From positions 1 through 64,000 of the forward strand of contig NZ_FQXR01000003.1 in NCBI RefSeq assembly GCF_900130025.1: 64,000 bases of DNA, in the 5' to 3' direction. The first letter of the stretch is position 1. Every line of letters starts with the position of its first letter. This document shows, one piece after another, positions 1 through 8,741 of the stretch. The position numbers and the translations under genes were made by a program. The DNA comes from Sporanaerobacter acetigenes DSM 13106. Its GTDB lineage: Bacteria > Bacillota > Clostridia > Tissierellales > Sporanaerobacteraceae. The notes below the pieces were generated by a model. That model was not told where the DNA came from and made no database searches. It was given only the letters and a program-made list of their open reading frames with translations.

Positions 1-306
1 TTTAAAGCAAGACCTGTATATTTAAGCCGTGATGACAGAATAGAAGCTCATTTTACTACCTGTTTTATTTCACTAATTATATATCGCATTCTTGAGAAAA
101 AACTTGGAGAAAAATACACATGCCATGAAATTCTTACACAGCTCAGAGAAATGAATTTTTATCAAGTTAAAGGAGAAGGTTATATTCCAACTTATACTCG
201 TAATGATTTAACAGATGATTTGCATGAAGCATTTGGTTTCCGAACTGATTATCAAATCGTGTCTACACAACAGATGAAAAATATTTTTAAGGCTACAAAA
301 AAATAA
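1..306 (+). CDS. IS1634-like (IS4-group) transposase, C-terminal part only
   Basis: The frame is open from the window edge to a TAA at 304-306, giving about 101 residues. The remaining piece (Arg-Pro-Val-Tyr at the start, then a hydrophobic Phe-Thr-Thr-Cys-Phe-Ile segment, and a Phe-Arg-Thr-Asp-Tyr-Gln stretch near the end) resembles the C-terminus of DDE transposases of the IS1634 group, which cut and paste their own IS. The catalytic core lies off the window, so activity cannot be judged. A hairpin follows at once, as expected at an IS end. Family assignment is from recognised sequence style only. Confidence 0.6.
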   Translation, partial: FKARPVYLSRDDRIEAHFTTCFISLIIYRILEKKLGEKYTCHEILTQLREMNFYQVKGEGYIPTYTRNDLTDDLHEAFGFRTDYQIVSTQQMKNIFKATKK

Positions 307-334
307 AAAAAGTACGCATTTTTATAGATATAGT

Positions 335-384
335 AAAAAGCTTGAAACCCACTATTTACAAGGGTATCCAAGCTTTTTATTTCT
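335..384 (+). terminator. Hairpin terminator behind the transposase
   Basis: Arms AAAAAGCTTG (335-344) and CAAGCTTTTT (369-378) are perfectly complementary, and a T-rich stretch follows. It ends the transposase transcript. Confidence 0.6.
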
Positions 385-405
385 TTTAACTGTCAAAGAC
401 GAGAT

Positions 406-443
406 TATATACGTACATATTGCAAGAAAGGTGTACGTATATA
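406..443. repeat. 12-bp perfect inverted repeat, possible operator
   Basis: TATATACGTACA (406-417) and TGTACGTATATA (432-443) are perfect inverted copies 14 bp apart. They lie in the 334-bp gap between the transposase and the XRE regulator at 641. A related half (TTGTACGTTA) recurs at about 601, just before that gene, so this may be the regulator's own binding site. It could equally be an IS end. Apart from this and the terminator, I see only AT-rich DNA in the gap. Confidence 0.35.
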
Positions 444-640
444 TATTCCACTTTTCCTATTTTATCTCTTTATATCTTTCTTTTTCTTCTATTTACTTAA
501 AATTTTGTATTATATAAACATACATTTAGTTTTTATTATATCCTCACAATGTTTTTTGTTATTAATATATACTTTAATATTTCAATATGATATATTATAT
601 TTGTACGTTATTGACGACAAATAGAAAGGTGAATTTGACA

Positions 641-1024
641 ATGGATGAATTAGGTACAAGAATTAAATGCTTAAGAAAAAAAAATGGATATAGTCTAAGA
701 CAGTTTGGACAAATATGCAACTTATCTCATTCTTATATTAGTGATATTGAAAAAGGAAGAACTAATCCATCCCTTCAAACCTTACAAACAATCGCTAATA
801 AATTAAATACAGATATGTCATATTTATTGGGGGAATCTGACAATATCTATTGTTGCAATGCAAAATGTAATATAAAAGATTATGAAATAATTCAAATTTT
901 AAACAATAATCCCGAACTTAAACAAAGTATCTATGATTTAAAAAACACTTCTTCCCAACAAATTAATATATTTCTAAAAACCTGGGATTTCATTAAATCT
1001 ATTTATGAAAGTATTAGCGAATAA
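641..1024 (+). CDS. XRE-family (SinR-like) helix-turn-helix regulator
   Basis: 127 residues from ATG 641. The upstream in-frame codons back to 587 lack a ribosome site, while AAAGGTG lies about 10 nt before 641. The HTH spans about residues 5-60 (Ile-Lys-Cys-Leu-Arg-Lys-Lys start, Ser-His-Ser-Tyr-Ile-Ser-Asp-Ile-Glu-Lys-Gly recognition helix, then Leu-Gln-Thr-Leu-Gln-Thr-Ile-Ala). The C-terminal half is probably for dimerisation. It is a single-gene unit convergent with the spoIIIA operon. The target is unknown; the inverted repeat at 406-443 is a candidate operator. Confidence 0.75.
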   Translation: MDELGTRIKCLRKKNGYSLRQFGQICNLSHSYISDIEKGRTNPSLQTLQTIANKLNTDMSYLLGESDNIYCCNAKCNIKDYEIIQILNNNPELKQSIYDLKNTSSQQINIFLKTWDFIKSIYESISE

Positions 1025-1045
1025 GATAAAACAAAACAATGTAAC

Positions 1046-1092
1046 AAAAGGCCTGAAATCCTCATCATTTTTTTGAGGTTCAAGCCTTTTTA
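1046..1092. terminator. Convergent terminator between XRE gene and spoIIIAH
   Basis: A long imperfect stem (AAAAGGC...CCTCA pairing with TGAGG...GCCTTTT) ends in a T-run. It also has an A-rich 5' side, so it can serve the plus-strand regulator and the minus-strand spoIIIA operon. Confidence 0.65.
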
Positions 1093-1130
1093 GCTTAATT
1101 TTGGGTATGAAAACTAAAATATAAATTTAT

Positions 1131-1796
1131 TTAAAGTTTTTTCATTATTTTTATATTGGCAGAATCAAAGTTTGTTTCATTCTTTACGATTTCCAATATT
1201 TTAACTACATCTTGCTCTGTTAGCTCATCTGCAGACACTACAACTTTCACTCCGTCCTCTTTTAAAAATACCAAAGCTTCTTCAAATCCTTTTGCTTTAA
1301 CAAGTCCTTCTATATATAATTCCTTTTCTGATAAATTTCCCAATCTTATTATTTCATTTTGAGCCTTTGTAATCATTTCACTACTACTTTTTTCGTCTTC
1401 CACAATTTCTTTCAATCTTTCAACTAAATTCCCCCTCATCTTATCTCTTGCCAATCTATATTCTATAAAATAGTTATTGTTTTTTAAATTTTCCTCTCTA
1501 CTCAAAGTTTCTTCTATGCTGGAATTTATGTCTTCTGTCAATTGAGATATATTTTCCTCATCATTTCCCTCTACAATTTCTACTTCACTTTCTTCACTTC
1601 CAGATATAGCTTCTATAGTTGATTTTTCTTCATTGCTTGCTGCCTTTTCCATCTCAATTTCCTCATGTTTTTGATATTCCCTGGCAACTTTTGACATGGA
1701 TTTTTGAGTAAGTTGATGATTGACATATCCAGTCAATACCAATAGACAAACTAAAATTGCTATTATAGCTGGCTTTTTCATACTAAACATAAACAT
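1131..1796 (-). CDS. spoIIIAH: SpoIIIAH, stage III sporulation protein
   Basis: 221 residues. It has one N-terminal membrane segment (about residues 7-27), a Glu-rich linker, and a C-terminal YscJ/FliF-like ring-building domain (about 115-221, with Asn-Tyr-Phe-Ile-Glu-Tyr-Arg-Leu-Ala-Arg-Asp near its start). In the family, SpoIIIAH sits in the mother-cell membrane, and its extracellular domain docks with forespore SpoIIQ to form the feeding-tube channel during engulfment. It is the last gene of the eight-gene operon. The acidic linker is long, as is usual in Clostridia. Confidence 0.93.
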   Translation of the reverse strand: MFMFSMKKPAIIAILVCLLVLTGYVNHQLTQKSMSKVAREYQKHEEIEMEKAASNEEKSTIEAISGSEESEVEIVEGNDEENISQLTEDINSSIEETLSREENLKNNNYFIEYRLARDKMRGNLVERLKEIVEDEKSSSEMITKAQNEIIRLGNLSEKELYIEGLVKAKGFEEALVFLKEDGVKVVVSADELTEQDVVKILEIVKNETNFDSANIKIMKKL

Positions 1797-1801
1797 TCCC
1801 C

Positions 1802-2395
1802 CTAATTGCTAGAATACACTTCCACTCTATTTCCAGATATACCTAAAGCCGTTTTAACTGCTTGATACAATTTTTCTTTTACTTCTATATTTTCTGCACC
1901 TTCTGCTACAACTATAACCCCTTTAACTTCAGGTTTTATCTCTTTTAACACTATTATATTTCCTTCACTTCCTCTAGTAACAACTTGAATAGAAGAATCC
2001 TCTCTGATTATTTCTCTAACACCCCCTTGTGAATCTTTTTCACTTGTCTTTTCTTGATTTTGAGTTGTATTCATGGCTGGTATTTTTTCGGTAGTTTCTT
2101 CTAAGGTTATCATCACTTTTACTTTTCCAACTCCCTTTATTTCACCTAATATGTTTTCTAATTTCCTTTCAAGAAGCATAGCATAGTCTTCCATATAATT
2201 GTTTTCTATAACTTTTTCTTTTTTTTCATCTTTCTTAAACACTTCCTCTTGTGATTTCTCACCCTTAAGCGCACTTGCTGCGATCAGCAACATAGCTCCA
2301 ATAATGAGTATTATCAAAAGATTATTCATAAATTTTTTATTTATAATTTTATCTGAAATTTTCTTATATTTTTCTTTAAAGTTCATTTCATTCAC
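1802..2395 (-). CDS. spoIIIAG: SpoIIIAG, channel ring protein
   Basis: 197 residues with a cytoplasmic N-terminus, one membrane segment (about 25-43, Leu-Ile-Ile-Leu-Ile-Ile-Gly-Ala-Met) and an extracellular ring-building domain. That domain has the beta-insert typical of SpoIIIAG (a Thr/Gln/Lys-rich stretch about residues 103-135). The family forms a large oligomeric ring in the intermembrane space linking mother cell and forespore. It overlaps spoIIIAF by 8 bp, a sign of translational coupling. Confidence 0.93.
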   Translation of the reverse strand: MNEMNFKEKYKKISDKIINKKFMNNLLIILIIGAMLLIAASALKGEKSQEEVFKKDEKKEKVIENNYMEDYAMLLERKLENILGEIKGVGKVKVMITLEETTEKIPAMNTTQNQEKTSEKDSQGGVREIIREDSSIQVVTRGSEGNIIVLKEIKPEVKGVIVVAEGAENIEVKEKLYQAVKTALGISGNRVEVYSSN

Positions 2396-3020
2396 CTACC
2401 ATTTTTCTATTTAAGTAGACTGAAATTCTATCTTTAGGCAAATTGTACTGTTTAGAAATAATATTTACTATTTTTTCGCTATTCTTTAGTTTCTCTCTAT
2501 CTGATGTATTGTTATTGTTCCATTTTACCCATACTTCTTTTGTATTATCTACTTTAATTATATTTTCATCTTTTATGTTTTCATCTTTTCTATCTTCTAA
2601 AATTAATTCTATTTTTCTGATTTGTCCATAATCTTTATCCTCCATGTCCTCAACAATTAAAACATTTAAATCAATTACTTTATAGCCAAAATTGTACTCT
2701 ACTTGATCTTTTATATCTTCCTTTAGCTTATTTATATATACACTAGTTATCTGATTTTGCTGTAAGTCCTCTATACTATCATTTTCTGTGTATTCAATAT
2801 TAAATCTATTCATATTTGTAAAAATATTTCTTTCTATATCTATATCTTTATTTATAAATTTTATGAATGGATTTATCACTACTATAATGATTAAAAAACC
2901 AATTATCATATCTATAAATCGTTTCATATTTCCTCTTGGTAGTACTATTTCTAAAAATGATATAAATATAGACATATAAACTATATCTACTATCCAATCT
3001 TTTATAAATTCTATTGCCAC
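2388..3020 (-). CDS. spoIIIAF: SpoIIIAF, stage III sporulation protein
   Basis: 210 residues. Two N-terminal membrane helices (about 10-30 and 35-57) are followed by a soluble domain that ends in a conserved tail (Tyr-Asn-Leu-Pro-Lys-Asp-Arg-Ile-Ser-Val-Tyr-Leu, near residue 195). This matches the SpoIIIAF family, a mother-cell membrane part of the SpoIIIA-SpoIIQ complex. Its start lies 11 bp after spoIIIAE ends. Confidence 0.92.
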   Translation of the reverse strand: MAIEFIKDWIVDIVYMSIFISFLEIVLPRGNMKRFIDMIIGFLIIIVVINPFIKFINKDIDIERNIFTNMNRFNIEYTENDSIEDLQQNQITSVYINKLKEDIKDQVEYNFGYKVIDLNVLIVEDMEDKDYGQIRKIELILEDRKDENIKDENIIKVDNTKEVWVKWNNNNTSDREKLKNSEKIVNIISKQYNLPKDRISVYLNRKMVGE

Positions 3021-3031
3021 AATCTCATCAC

Positions 3032-4222
3032 CTACCTCAACATCATAGAAATATTTCCAGCCTCAACTATTATAGTGATAGTTATGAAAAACATCATTGA
3101 AACTGAAATAATACTAACAAGTATCAATACCAGTGATTTACTTACCTCATTTAAACTATCTCCAATTCTCATAGTAGAAATAGGTTCTATAAGTACAATG
3201 AGAACTTTATATATAAATATTAGTGCAACTATTTGAATTGTTGGAATGATACATATTAAAAAGAGTGTAAATAATCCTATCCCCCCAACGGCATTTTTTA
3301 GTATTAGAGAACACCCCACTACAGTATCCATAGCATCTGATAAAAATTTTCCTACAACAGGTATGAATTTATCCACTGCAAATTTTGCTGTTCTAGCTGT
3401 AACACCATCAACTTTTGAGGCTACACCATATACAGACATAATTCCTATAAAAATCGTTAATGCCACTCCAAGGATTGTAACAACTATTTGTCTCATAAGC
3501 TCAGACAATTTTGTAAATTGAACTTTTTCAGAAATTCTACTTATAATTCCTACAATGAACGAAAAAAATATCAATGGAAATATTACATCTTTTATAAGTA
3601 TTCCAATTATATTTACAGTTCCCAATACCATTGGATGAAAAAGAGCATTGGTAGTTGTTCCTCCCACAGCAACTAACATAGTTAATAAAATAGGCAATAT
3701 TATTTCCATAAAATTAACCATTTTATCTACAGTACTTTGTCCGAGGACCATAATTGTTGCAAAGCTCTTAATAACTATAGTTGTTATAAGTATATAACAT
3801 ATATAATAGGCCAGCTCTCCAACAGTATCTTTTTCAAAGGAAGTCTGTAAATTAGTCAATACTGCACACATAATAGTTATTGCTAATATTTGTATAAGTA
3901 ATGACAAGTTGTCAATTACTTCATTAAAAAACAGTTTTCCTATTCCCTTCAATATATCAGTGCTATTTATAGTTCTTTCACCTTTAATAGTTGAACTAAT
4001 AAATTCTTTAAGATTAATCTCAGGAAAATATTTGAAAGACTCATTTTCTAGATCCGCAATTGTCTCCTCAAGCTCCTTTAAATTTAAACTTTCAAACTGC
4101 TCCATAATAAATCCAAGATTTTCATCTTTGGATTGAATTTCATCCCCATATCCATGAATGGGTAAAAAAATAACTAAAAGCATTATAAAAATGACTGTTC
4201 TTTTATTTTTCATCTTATTCAC
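3032..4222 (-). CDS. spoIIIAE: SpoIIIAE, polytopic membrane protein
   Basis: 396 residues. It has an N-terminal signal-like segment (about 8-25), a soluble stretch, then about seven or eight membrane helices from residue 95 on. Length and layout match SpoIIIAE, the large multispanning subunit of the SpoIIIA secretion-like complex in the mother-cell membrane. Met1 or Met4 could be the start. The gene ends 11 bp before spoIIIAF and begins 2 bp after spoIIIAD. Confidence 0.93.
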   Translation of the reverse strand: MNKMKNKRTVIFIMLLVIFLPIHGYGDEIQSKDENLGFIMEQFESLNLKELEETIADLENESFKYFPEINLKEFISSTIKGERTINSTDILKGIGKLFFNEVIDNLSLLIQILAITIMCAVLTNLQTSFEKDTVGELAYYICYILITTIVIKSFATIMVLGQSTVDKMVNFMEIILPILLTMLVAVGGTTTNALFHPMVLGTVNIIGILIKDVIFPLIFFSFIVGIISRISEKVQFTKLSELMRQIVVTILGVALTIFIGIMSVYGVASKVDGVTARTAKFAVDKFIPVVGKFLSDAMDTVVGCSLILKNAVGGIGLFTLFLICIIPTIQIVALIFIYKVLIVLIEPISTMRIGDSLNEVSKSLVLILVSIISVSMMFFITITIIVEAGNISMMLR

Positions 4223-4224
4223 CT

Positions 4225-4611
4225 TTAAGGCAAAATTTTAAAAATCAAATCCATCAAAGCCATAAATATTGGTATAGCCAATACCATGATAACCACTTTG
4301 CCACCTAATTCAATTTTAGATGCAATAGATTCTTCTCCTGCATCTCTCGATATTTGAGCACCAAATTCAACAATATATGCAATTCCAATTATCTTTAATA
4401 TTGTAGTGAAAAATATAAAATCTACATCTGCATTTTTAGCCATATCTGTTAGTACTTGTACAACAATTTTAAGCTTATCTGCTACAATATAAAATATAAC
4501 TATACTGGTAGCTATACTGATCAATATAGCAAATTCAGGTTTCTCATCTTTAAGCAACATAATCATAACTGTAGCTATTATACCTATGACTACTATTTGC
4601 AATACTTCCAT
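4225..4611 (-). CDS. spoIIIAD: SpoIIIAD, small membrane protein
   Basis: 128 residues, almost wholly hydrophobic, with about four membrane helices and no large soluble domain. This fits SpoIIIAD, which together with SpoIIIAC forms the inner-membrane base of the channel. It lies 15 bp downstream of spoIIIAC in the conserved gene order. Confidence 0.92.
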   Translation of the reverse strand: MEVLQIVVIGIIATVMIMLLKDEKPEFAILISIATSIVIFYIVADKLKIVVQVLTDMAKNADVDFIFFTTILKIIGIAYIVEFGAQISRDAGEESIASKIELGGKVVIMVLAIPIFMALMDLIFKILP

Positions 4612-4626
4612 TTCATCACTTCCTAT

Positions 4627-4824
4627 CTAGTACAATTGGAACAATGCCTTTATATCACTAAACAATTGGCTTATATATTTTAGAACTATTCCAAGTACTA
4701 GTACCACTCCTAAAAGAGTTGTTATAAATGCAAATTCCTCTTTGCCTGCCTTGTCAAGTACCATGTGCAAAACTGCAGTCAATATACCAATACTGGCAAT
4801 TTTAAAAATTAAATCTACATTCAT
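4627..4824 (-). CDS. spoIIIAC: SpoIIIAC, small membrane protein
   Basis: 65 residues with two membrane helices separated by a short loop containing Asp-Lys-Ala-Gly-Lys-Glu-Glu. Size and order match SpoIIIAC exactly. It works with SpoIIIAD in the mother-cell membrane during engulfment. Confidence 0.92.
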   Translation of the reverse strand: MNVDLIFKIASIGILTAVLHMVLDKAGKEEFAFITTLLGVVLVLGIVLKYISQLFSDIKALFQLY

Positions 4825-4837
4825 GCTTTTCTCTCCC

Positions 4838-5362
4838 TTATATTAAAATAACGACTATAGCCAATCCTGCCAAGAAGCCTAAGCTTTTAAACATCTTCTC
4901 ATTTTTATCTTTCTCAATTCTAGCCTCATCTTCTAAGTTTTTTATTTGAGTAAGAATCAATTTGAAATTTTTTTCTTGATCTGTTCTATCTGAGGAACCT
5001 ATGGTTCTCCCAAGGGTCATAAACATTTCTATATCTTCCTTCTTAAAATTGAGATCATTTTTCATTGCATCTTCAACTGATAAAAAGGAATCAAAAACTG
5101 TACATTCTCTATCTTTATTTAATCTTTCTATTATCAATCTAAATATATAGGACACTTTTTTATTTCCCTTATTGTAAACATTCATAAGTGCTTCAGGCAA
5201 GGGATTGGCTCCATATATCACTTCAGTTTCCAATAGCTTGATACAATTTTCTAAATATATAAGGTTTTCTAATCTTTCTCTATAACTTTTCCCATATATA
5301 TATCCCATCAAGCTAGTAGAAAATATTACAAGTAAACTACCTGTCAATTTTAATATAAGCAT
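4838..5362 (-). CDS. spoIIIAB: SpoIIIAB, stage III sporulation protein
   Basis: 174 residues from ATG 5362, which has GAAAGAGG eight bases upstream. An in-frame start at 5407 would run deep into spoIIIAA and has no ribosome site. N- and C-terminal membrane helices bracket a helical soluble domain (Ile-Tyr-Leu-Glu-Asn-Cys-Ile-Lys-Leu-Leu-Glu-Thr-Glu at about 35-47). The family resembles GspF/type IV pilus platform helices. It is part of the SpoIIIA complex. Confidence 0.92.
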   Translation of the reverse strand: MLILKLTGSLLVIFSTSLMGYIYGKSYRERLENLIYLENCIKLLETEVIYGANPLPEALMNVYNKGNKKVSYIFRLIIERLNKDRECTVFDSFLSVEDAMKNDLNFKKEDIEMFMTLGRTIGSSDRTDQEKNFKLILTQIKNLEDEARIEKDKNEKMFKSLGFLAGLAIVVILI

Positions 5363-5375
5363 ATTATTACCTCTT

Positions 5376-6353
5376 TCAATACAAAATTGATTTAAACGTG
5401 TATCCATCTATTATGTCACAAATTGTTCCTACTCCTTGAGAATTATCCATAATGATGATTCTTTCAAATATTTTTCTTTCTATTATTTCTCCAAGACCAT
5501 TTTTAGTCAATATATCTTCTAAATCTTCCCCATGAACAGTAGAAATAAGTTTTATCCCAGCCTTTAGTGCTTCATTTATAGCTTTTATATCCTCATATCC
5601 ACCAAGTTCATCTGTAGCAATAACTTCTGGAGACATAGAACGGATAAGCATGATTATGCCATCACTTTTAAGACAAGCATCCAGTATATCAGTTCGTATT
5701 CCTACTTTTTTCTGTGGTATTCCATTATATACTCCTGCTATTTCTGATCTTTCATCTACAACTCCAACCTTCATTCCTCTAATATTTAATTCAGGAATAC
5801 CATCACTAATATTCCTGATTATATCTCTTAAGAGAGTGGTCTTTCCACACTGTGGTGGAGACACTATCAATGTGTTGTAAATTGAATTGGAGTATTTTAT
5901 TATATATTTCATTATTCTATTAGATATACCTAATTTTTCTCTAGCAATTCTAATATTTAGCGATGAAATATTCCTTATAGTTTCAACTCCTCTAGAATTG
6001 TATACTGTCTTGCCTGCAATCCCTACTCTATGACCTCCTCTTAAAGTTATAAATCCGTTTCTTATTTCTTCTTCAAAAGCATAGATAGAATAATTGCTGA
6101 TAATTTGAAAAGTTTTGTTTAGCTGTTCTACTTTTACAACAAAGCCTTCTTGTTCATCCTTTAACAATTGACCCTCACTTGAAACATAATAGTCCTTGCC
6201 TTCTCCTAAAATCATTAAGGGTTTTTGATTTCTAATTCTTATCTCTTCTACATTTGCTTTTTTATTATCTGGAATTTTATATAATATACGACTGATTTCT
6301 GGGTCTAAATATTCTAACAAGTAATTAAATATCGCTATTTCATTGTTCTTCAT
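5376..6353 (-). CDS. spoIIIAA: SpoIIIAA, sporulation ATPase
   Basis: 325 residues. It carries a Walker A motif (Pro-Pro-Gln-Cys-Gly-Lys-Thr-Thr, about 166-173) and a downstream Asp-Glu box (Ile-Ala-Thr-Asp-Glu-Leu-Gly-Gly, about 247). This is the secretion-ATPase-like subunit thought to power the mother cell-to-forespore channel. It is first in the operon, with AGGAGG just before the ATG and a sigma-E-type promoter at 6376-6403. Confidence 0.94.
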   Translation of the reverse strand: MKNNEIAIFNYLLEYLDPEISRILYKIPDNKKANVEEIRIRNQKPLMILGEGKDYYVSSEGQLLKDEQEGFVVKVEQLNKTFQIISNYSIYAFEEEIRNGFITLRGGHRVGIAGKTVYNSRGVETIRNISSLNIRIAREKLGISNRIMKYIIKYSNSIYNTLIVSPPQCGKTTLLRDIIRNISDGIPELNIRGMKVGVVDERSEIAGVYNGIPQKKVGIRTDILDACLKSDGIIMLIRSMSPEVIATDELGGYEDIKAINEALKAGIKLISTVHGEDLEDILTKNGLGEIIERKIFERIIIMDNSQGVGTICDIIDGYTFKSILY

Positions 6354-6375
6354 AACATGTCCTCCTTTCTAATAT

Positions 6376-6403
6376 ATAGTATGTCCAAAGTTAAAGAATA
6401 TGC
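6376..6403 (-). promoter_or_regulatory. Sigma-E promoter of the spoIIIA operon
   Basis: On the minus strand, GCATATT (-35, 6397-6403), a 13-bp spacer and CATACTAT (-10, 6376-6383) closely match the mother-cell sigma-E consensus. It lies about 23 bp before the spoIIIAA start. The spoIIIA operon is sigma-E controlled in Bacillus subtilis. Confidence 0.75.
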
Positions 6404-6420
6404 TTGTATTTTTAAAAAAT

Positions 6421-6452
6421 AAGGTCTGAAACACAATTGTGTTTCAGACCTT
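6421..6452. terminator. Perfect 32-bp palindromic terminator
   Basis: Two 16-base arms (AAGGTCTGAAACACAA and its exact complement) meet without a loop, with T-rich flanks. It ends the minus-strand efp/CD1247-like transcript before the separate spoIIIA promoter. Confidence 0.75.
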
Positions 6453-6461
6453 AAACAATTT

Positions 6462-6809
6462 TTATTCAATTTCTATATCTTCTGGTGAATGGTTTAAACA
6501 CCCTTCATCACATTCACAAAAATCTTCATCTTCCATGTAATCAAAGTCATCATCATCAAAATACATGTCATCATATTCATCTGAAAATCCAAATACTTCT
6601 TCTTCTACATCTGCTAAATCCTCATCCATATAGCTGACATATTCGTCAACATCATCTATTTTTTCATCTACTTCACCCAAAGCGTTGGCAAAATCATCAA
6701 GAACATCGATAATATGTAGAAGTAATTTACCTTCCTTGGTAGATTCTTCTATTCCTAGTCCATCAGCCAAACCCCTCAAATAAGAAACTTGTTGAAACAA
6801 TTCATCCAT
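6462..6809 (-). CDS. Acidic CD1247-like N-terminal-domain protein
   Basis: 115 residues. An N-terminal helical domain (Gln-Gln-Val-Ser-Tyr-Leu-Arg-Gly-Leu-Ala-Asp-Gly-Leu-Gly-Ile) matches the small clostridial CD1247-type domain. The tail is extremely acidic (about residues 50-95, runs of Asp and Glu) and ends in a Cys-rich bit (Cys-Glu-Cys-Asp-Glu-Gly-Cys) that could bind a metal. Function is unknown. Position between efp and spoIIIAA is typical of Clostridia. Confidence 0.75.
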   Translation of the reverse strand: MDELFQQVSYLRGLADGLGIEESTKEGKLLLHIIDVLDDFANALGEVDEKIDDVDEYVSYMDEDLADVEEEVFGFSDEYDDMYFDDDDFDYMEDEDFCECDEGCLNHSPEDIEIE

Positions 6810-6844
6810 TCTAATCCCTCCTTAAGTTTTATTTTAATTATTCC

Positions 6845-7402
6845 CTAAACTCTTGACAAATACTCACCAGTTCTAGTATCAATCTTTATCTTGTCACCTT
6901 CATTGATGAATAGTGGAACATTAATAACAGCACCAGTCTCAACAGTAGCTGGCTTTGTAGCTCCAGTAGCTGTATCACCTTTAACACCAGGTTCCGTATG
7001 TGTTATGACAAGTTCAACGAAATTTGGTGGCACAACTTCAAAAGCCTTGCCTTGATAAAATCTAATGATAGCTGTATCATTTTCTTTGATATAGATTATA
7101 GCTTCTTCCACATCCTCTTTAGCCAATGGCAATTGTTCATAAGTTTCATTGTCCATGAAGTAATACAATTCTCCATCATTATATAAATACTGCATCTCTT
7201 TTGTCTCAATATGAGCCTTTGGATATTTATCATTTGGATTGAAAGTTGTTTCTTTTGTTGCACCACTAATTACATTTTTTATTTTGGCCCTTACAAATGC
7301 CGCTCCTTTTCCAGGTTTAACGTGTTGGAAATCAATTATTTGATATACATCTCCATCCATTTCAAAAGTTACACCTTTTCTAAAATCACTTGCTGAAATC
7401 AT
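6845..7402 (-). CDS. efp: Elongation factor P
   Basis: 185 residues, the full usual length. The N-terminal KOW-like domain contains [11 protein letters not shown] (about residues 29-39), whose Lys loop reaches the ribosome's peptidyl site. OB folds follow, with [11 protein letters not shown] in domain III. EF-P relieves ribosome stalling at proline runs. It is co-directional with aroQ, 28 bp upstream. Confidence 0.97.
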   Translation of the reverse strand: MISASDFRKGVTFEMDGDVYQIIDFQHVKPGKGAAFVRAKIKNVISGATKETTFNPNDKYPKAHIETKEMQYLYNDGELYYFMDNETYEQLPLAKEDVEEAIIYIKENDTAIIRFYQGKAFEVVPPNFVELVITHTEPGVKGDTATGATKPATVETGAVINVPLFINEGDKIKIDTRTGEYLSRV

Positions 7403-7430
7403 TCAAAAAACCTCCTACTAAAAAATATTT

Positions 7431-7862
7431 CTACTTTAAATTTTTAAATACTTCTAAGGCTAAAATATAACTATATGGTCCAAATCCTGTTATCTGCCCA
7501 GAACAAACTGGAGCAATAACAGATGTTTTCCTGAAATCCTCTCTTCCATATATATTTGATAAATGTACTTCAATGACAGGAACTTCAAGAGCTTCTATAG
7601 CATCTCTTATAGCTATACTATAGTGAGTATAAGCACCTGCATTTATTATAACACCATCATATTCTCCACGCAAAGCTACATGGAGTTTCCCCAATATATC
7701 TCCTTCATAATCTGATTGAAATATATCCACTTCATATTTAAGTTCATGGGCTTTATTTACAATCATGGAATTTAGTTCATCTAGGGTTTTATCTCCATAA
7801 TGCTTTTTACTTCTATAACCTAAAATATTTAGGTTTGGACCATGAATGACTAGTATCTTCAT
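7431..7862 (-). CDS. aroQ: 3-dehydroquinate dehydratase, type II
   Basis: 143 residues from ATG 7862, which has AGAAGGG upstream and begins Met-Lys-Ile-Leu-Val-Ile-His-Gly-Pro-Asn-Leu-Asn. A start 30 bp earlier would add a non-family extension. The Asn-Ala-Gly-Ala-Tyr-Thr-His-Tyr loop, Glu-Val-His-Leu-Ser-Asn and Ser-Gly-Gln-Ile motifs mark the type II enzyme. It dehydrates 3-dehydroquinate in the shikimate pathway. The first loop has Tyr-Arg-Ser-Lys-Lys in place of the common Arg-Glu-Pro. It clusters with aroK and, 18 kb upstream, aroE. Confidence 0.95.
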   Translation of the reverse strand: MKILVIHGPNLNILGYRSKKHYGDKTLDELNSMIVNKAHELKYEVDIFQSDYEGDILGKLHVALRGEYDGVIINAGAYTHYSIAIRDAIEALEVPVIEVHLSNIYGREDFRKTSVIAPVCSGQITGFGPYSYILALEVFKNLK

Positions 7863-7927
7863 TTTATGCCCTTCTCTATTCTTCTTTTCCATTTTTATTA
7901 TAGCAATCCTTTCATATTACTACAAGA

Positions 7928-8443
7928 CTAATGTTTATCATAATAAAAAATTATTTCATCTCCTATACTTTCAACAGATTTGTCATCTACATCTATTAGA
8001 TAATCACAAGAACTGTAATATAGTTTTTTTCTCTCTAAAAAAAGCTTTTTTATTTTTTCATACATATCTTCTTCATTCATAAGCAAAGGCCTATCTACAT
8101 CTGATGAATTTAAGTTTCTAACAATCGTTTCTATTTTCCCATTCAAGAAAAAAATTATACCATTACTCCTAAGTGCATGAATATTCTCTTCTCTTAAGAC
8201 TATTCCTCCACCAGTAGAAATTAAAACATTTTTATTATCAGCTATTTCTTTGACAACTTGAACTTCAATAGTTCTAAAAAAATCTTCTCCATAAATGTCA
8301 AAGGTATCTTTTATTGACATATTTGTTTTTTCTTCTATCAAATCATCAGTATCAATTTGAACAATATTTAATTTTTTTGATATGTATTTACCTATTGTTG
8401 TCTTTCCTATACCACTAGGGCCTATTAAAACTATATTTTTCAT
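7928..8443 (-). CDS. aroK: Shikimate kinase
   Basis: 171 residues. It has a P-loop (Gly-Pro-Ser-Gly-Ile-Gly-Lys-Thr-Thr, about 8-16), an Asp-Thr-Asp-Asp shikimate-site motif (about 32-35), Gly-Gly-Gly near residue 79 and a lid Arg (Asp-Arg-Pro-Leu, about 117). It phosphorylates shikimate with ATP in the cytoplasm. It is followed by aroQ after 65 bp. Confidence 0.95.
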   Translation of the reverse strand: MKNIVLIGPSGIGKTTIGKYISKKLNIVQIDTDDLIEEKTNMSIKDTFDIYGEDFFRTIEVQVVKEIADNKNVLISTGGGIVLREENIHALRSNGIIFFLNGKIETIVRNLNSSDVDRPLLMNEEDMYEKIKKLFLERKKLYYSSCDYLIDVDDKSVESIGDEIIFYYDKH

Positions 8444-8462
8444 ATTGTCACCTATAGAAATA

Positions 8463-8729
8463 TTAAGAATGTTGAGGCTTCCTATTTACTTTTTCAATAG
8501 CCTTGGCAACTTCCTTCACAACATCAGCTTCAAATTGTAAATTCAAATTATTTGCTCTCTCATATAGCTCACCTTTTTCAGTTACAACATATTTAGGTGG
8601 CAAATGATTTAGTGCTATTGCTGCTATGTCCAATCTGCATTTTTCACAATCACAGATATTTTTTCTTGTTTTTAGTATCTTATCTATAGCATATCTAACT
8701 TCATCTTCCATAATATTGTATAATTTCAT
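8463..8729 (-). CDS. ComFB-family protein
   Basis: 88 residues from ATG 8729, with AGAGGTGA upstream. The Cys-Asp-Cys-Glu-Lys-Cys cluster, then Leu-Asp-Ile-Ala-Ala-Ile-Ala-Leu-Asn and Leu-Pro-Pro-Lys-Tyr-Val, is the hallmark of the late competence ComFB family. Some relatives bind cyclic nucleotides or act in motility. Its place at the end of the pilus block fits a role in pilus or DNA uptake, but this is inference. Confidence 0.8.
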   Translation of the reverse strand: MKLYNIMEDEVRYAIDKILKTRKNICDCEKCRLDIAAIALNHLPPKYVVTEKGELYERANNLNLQFEADVVKEVAKAIEKVNRKPQHS

Positions 8730-8741
8730 TTTTATCACCTC

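Noticed and set aside
3246-3521. Plus-strand open frames inside spoIIIA, pilus and tape measure genes
   Set aside because: They are mirror frames of strongly coding minus-strand genes, with no ribosome sites or family motifs.
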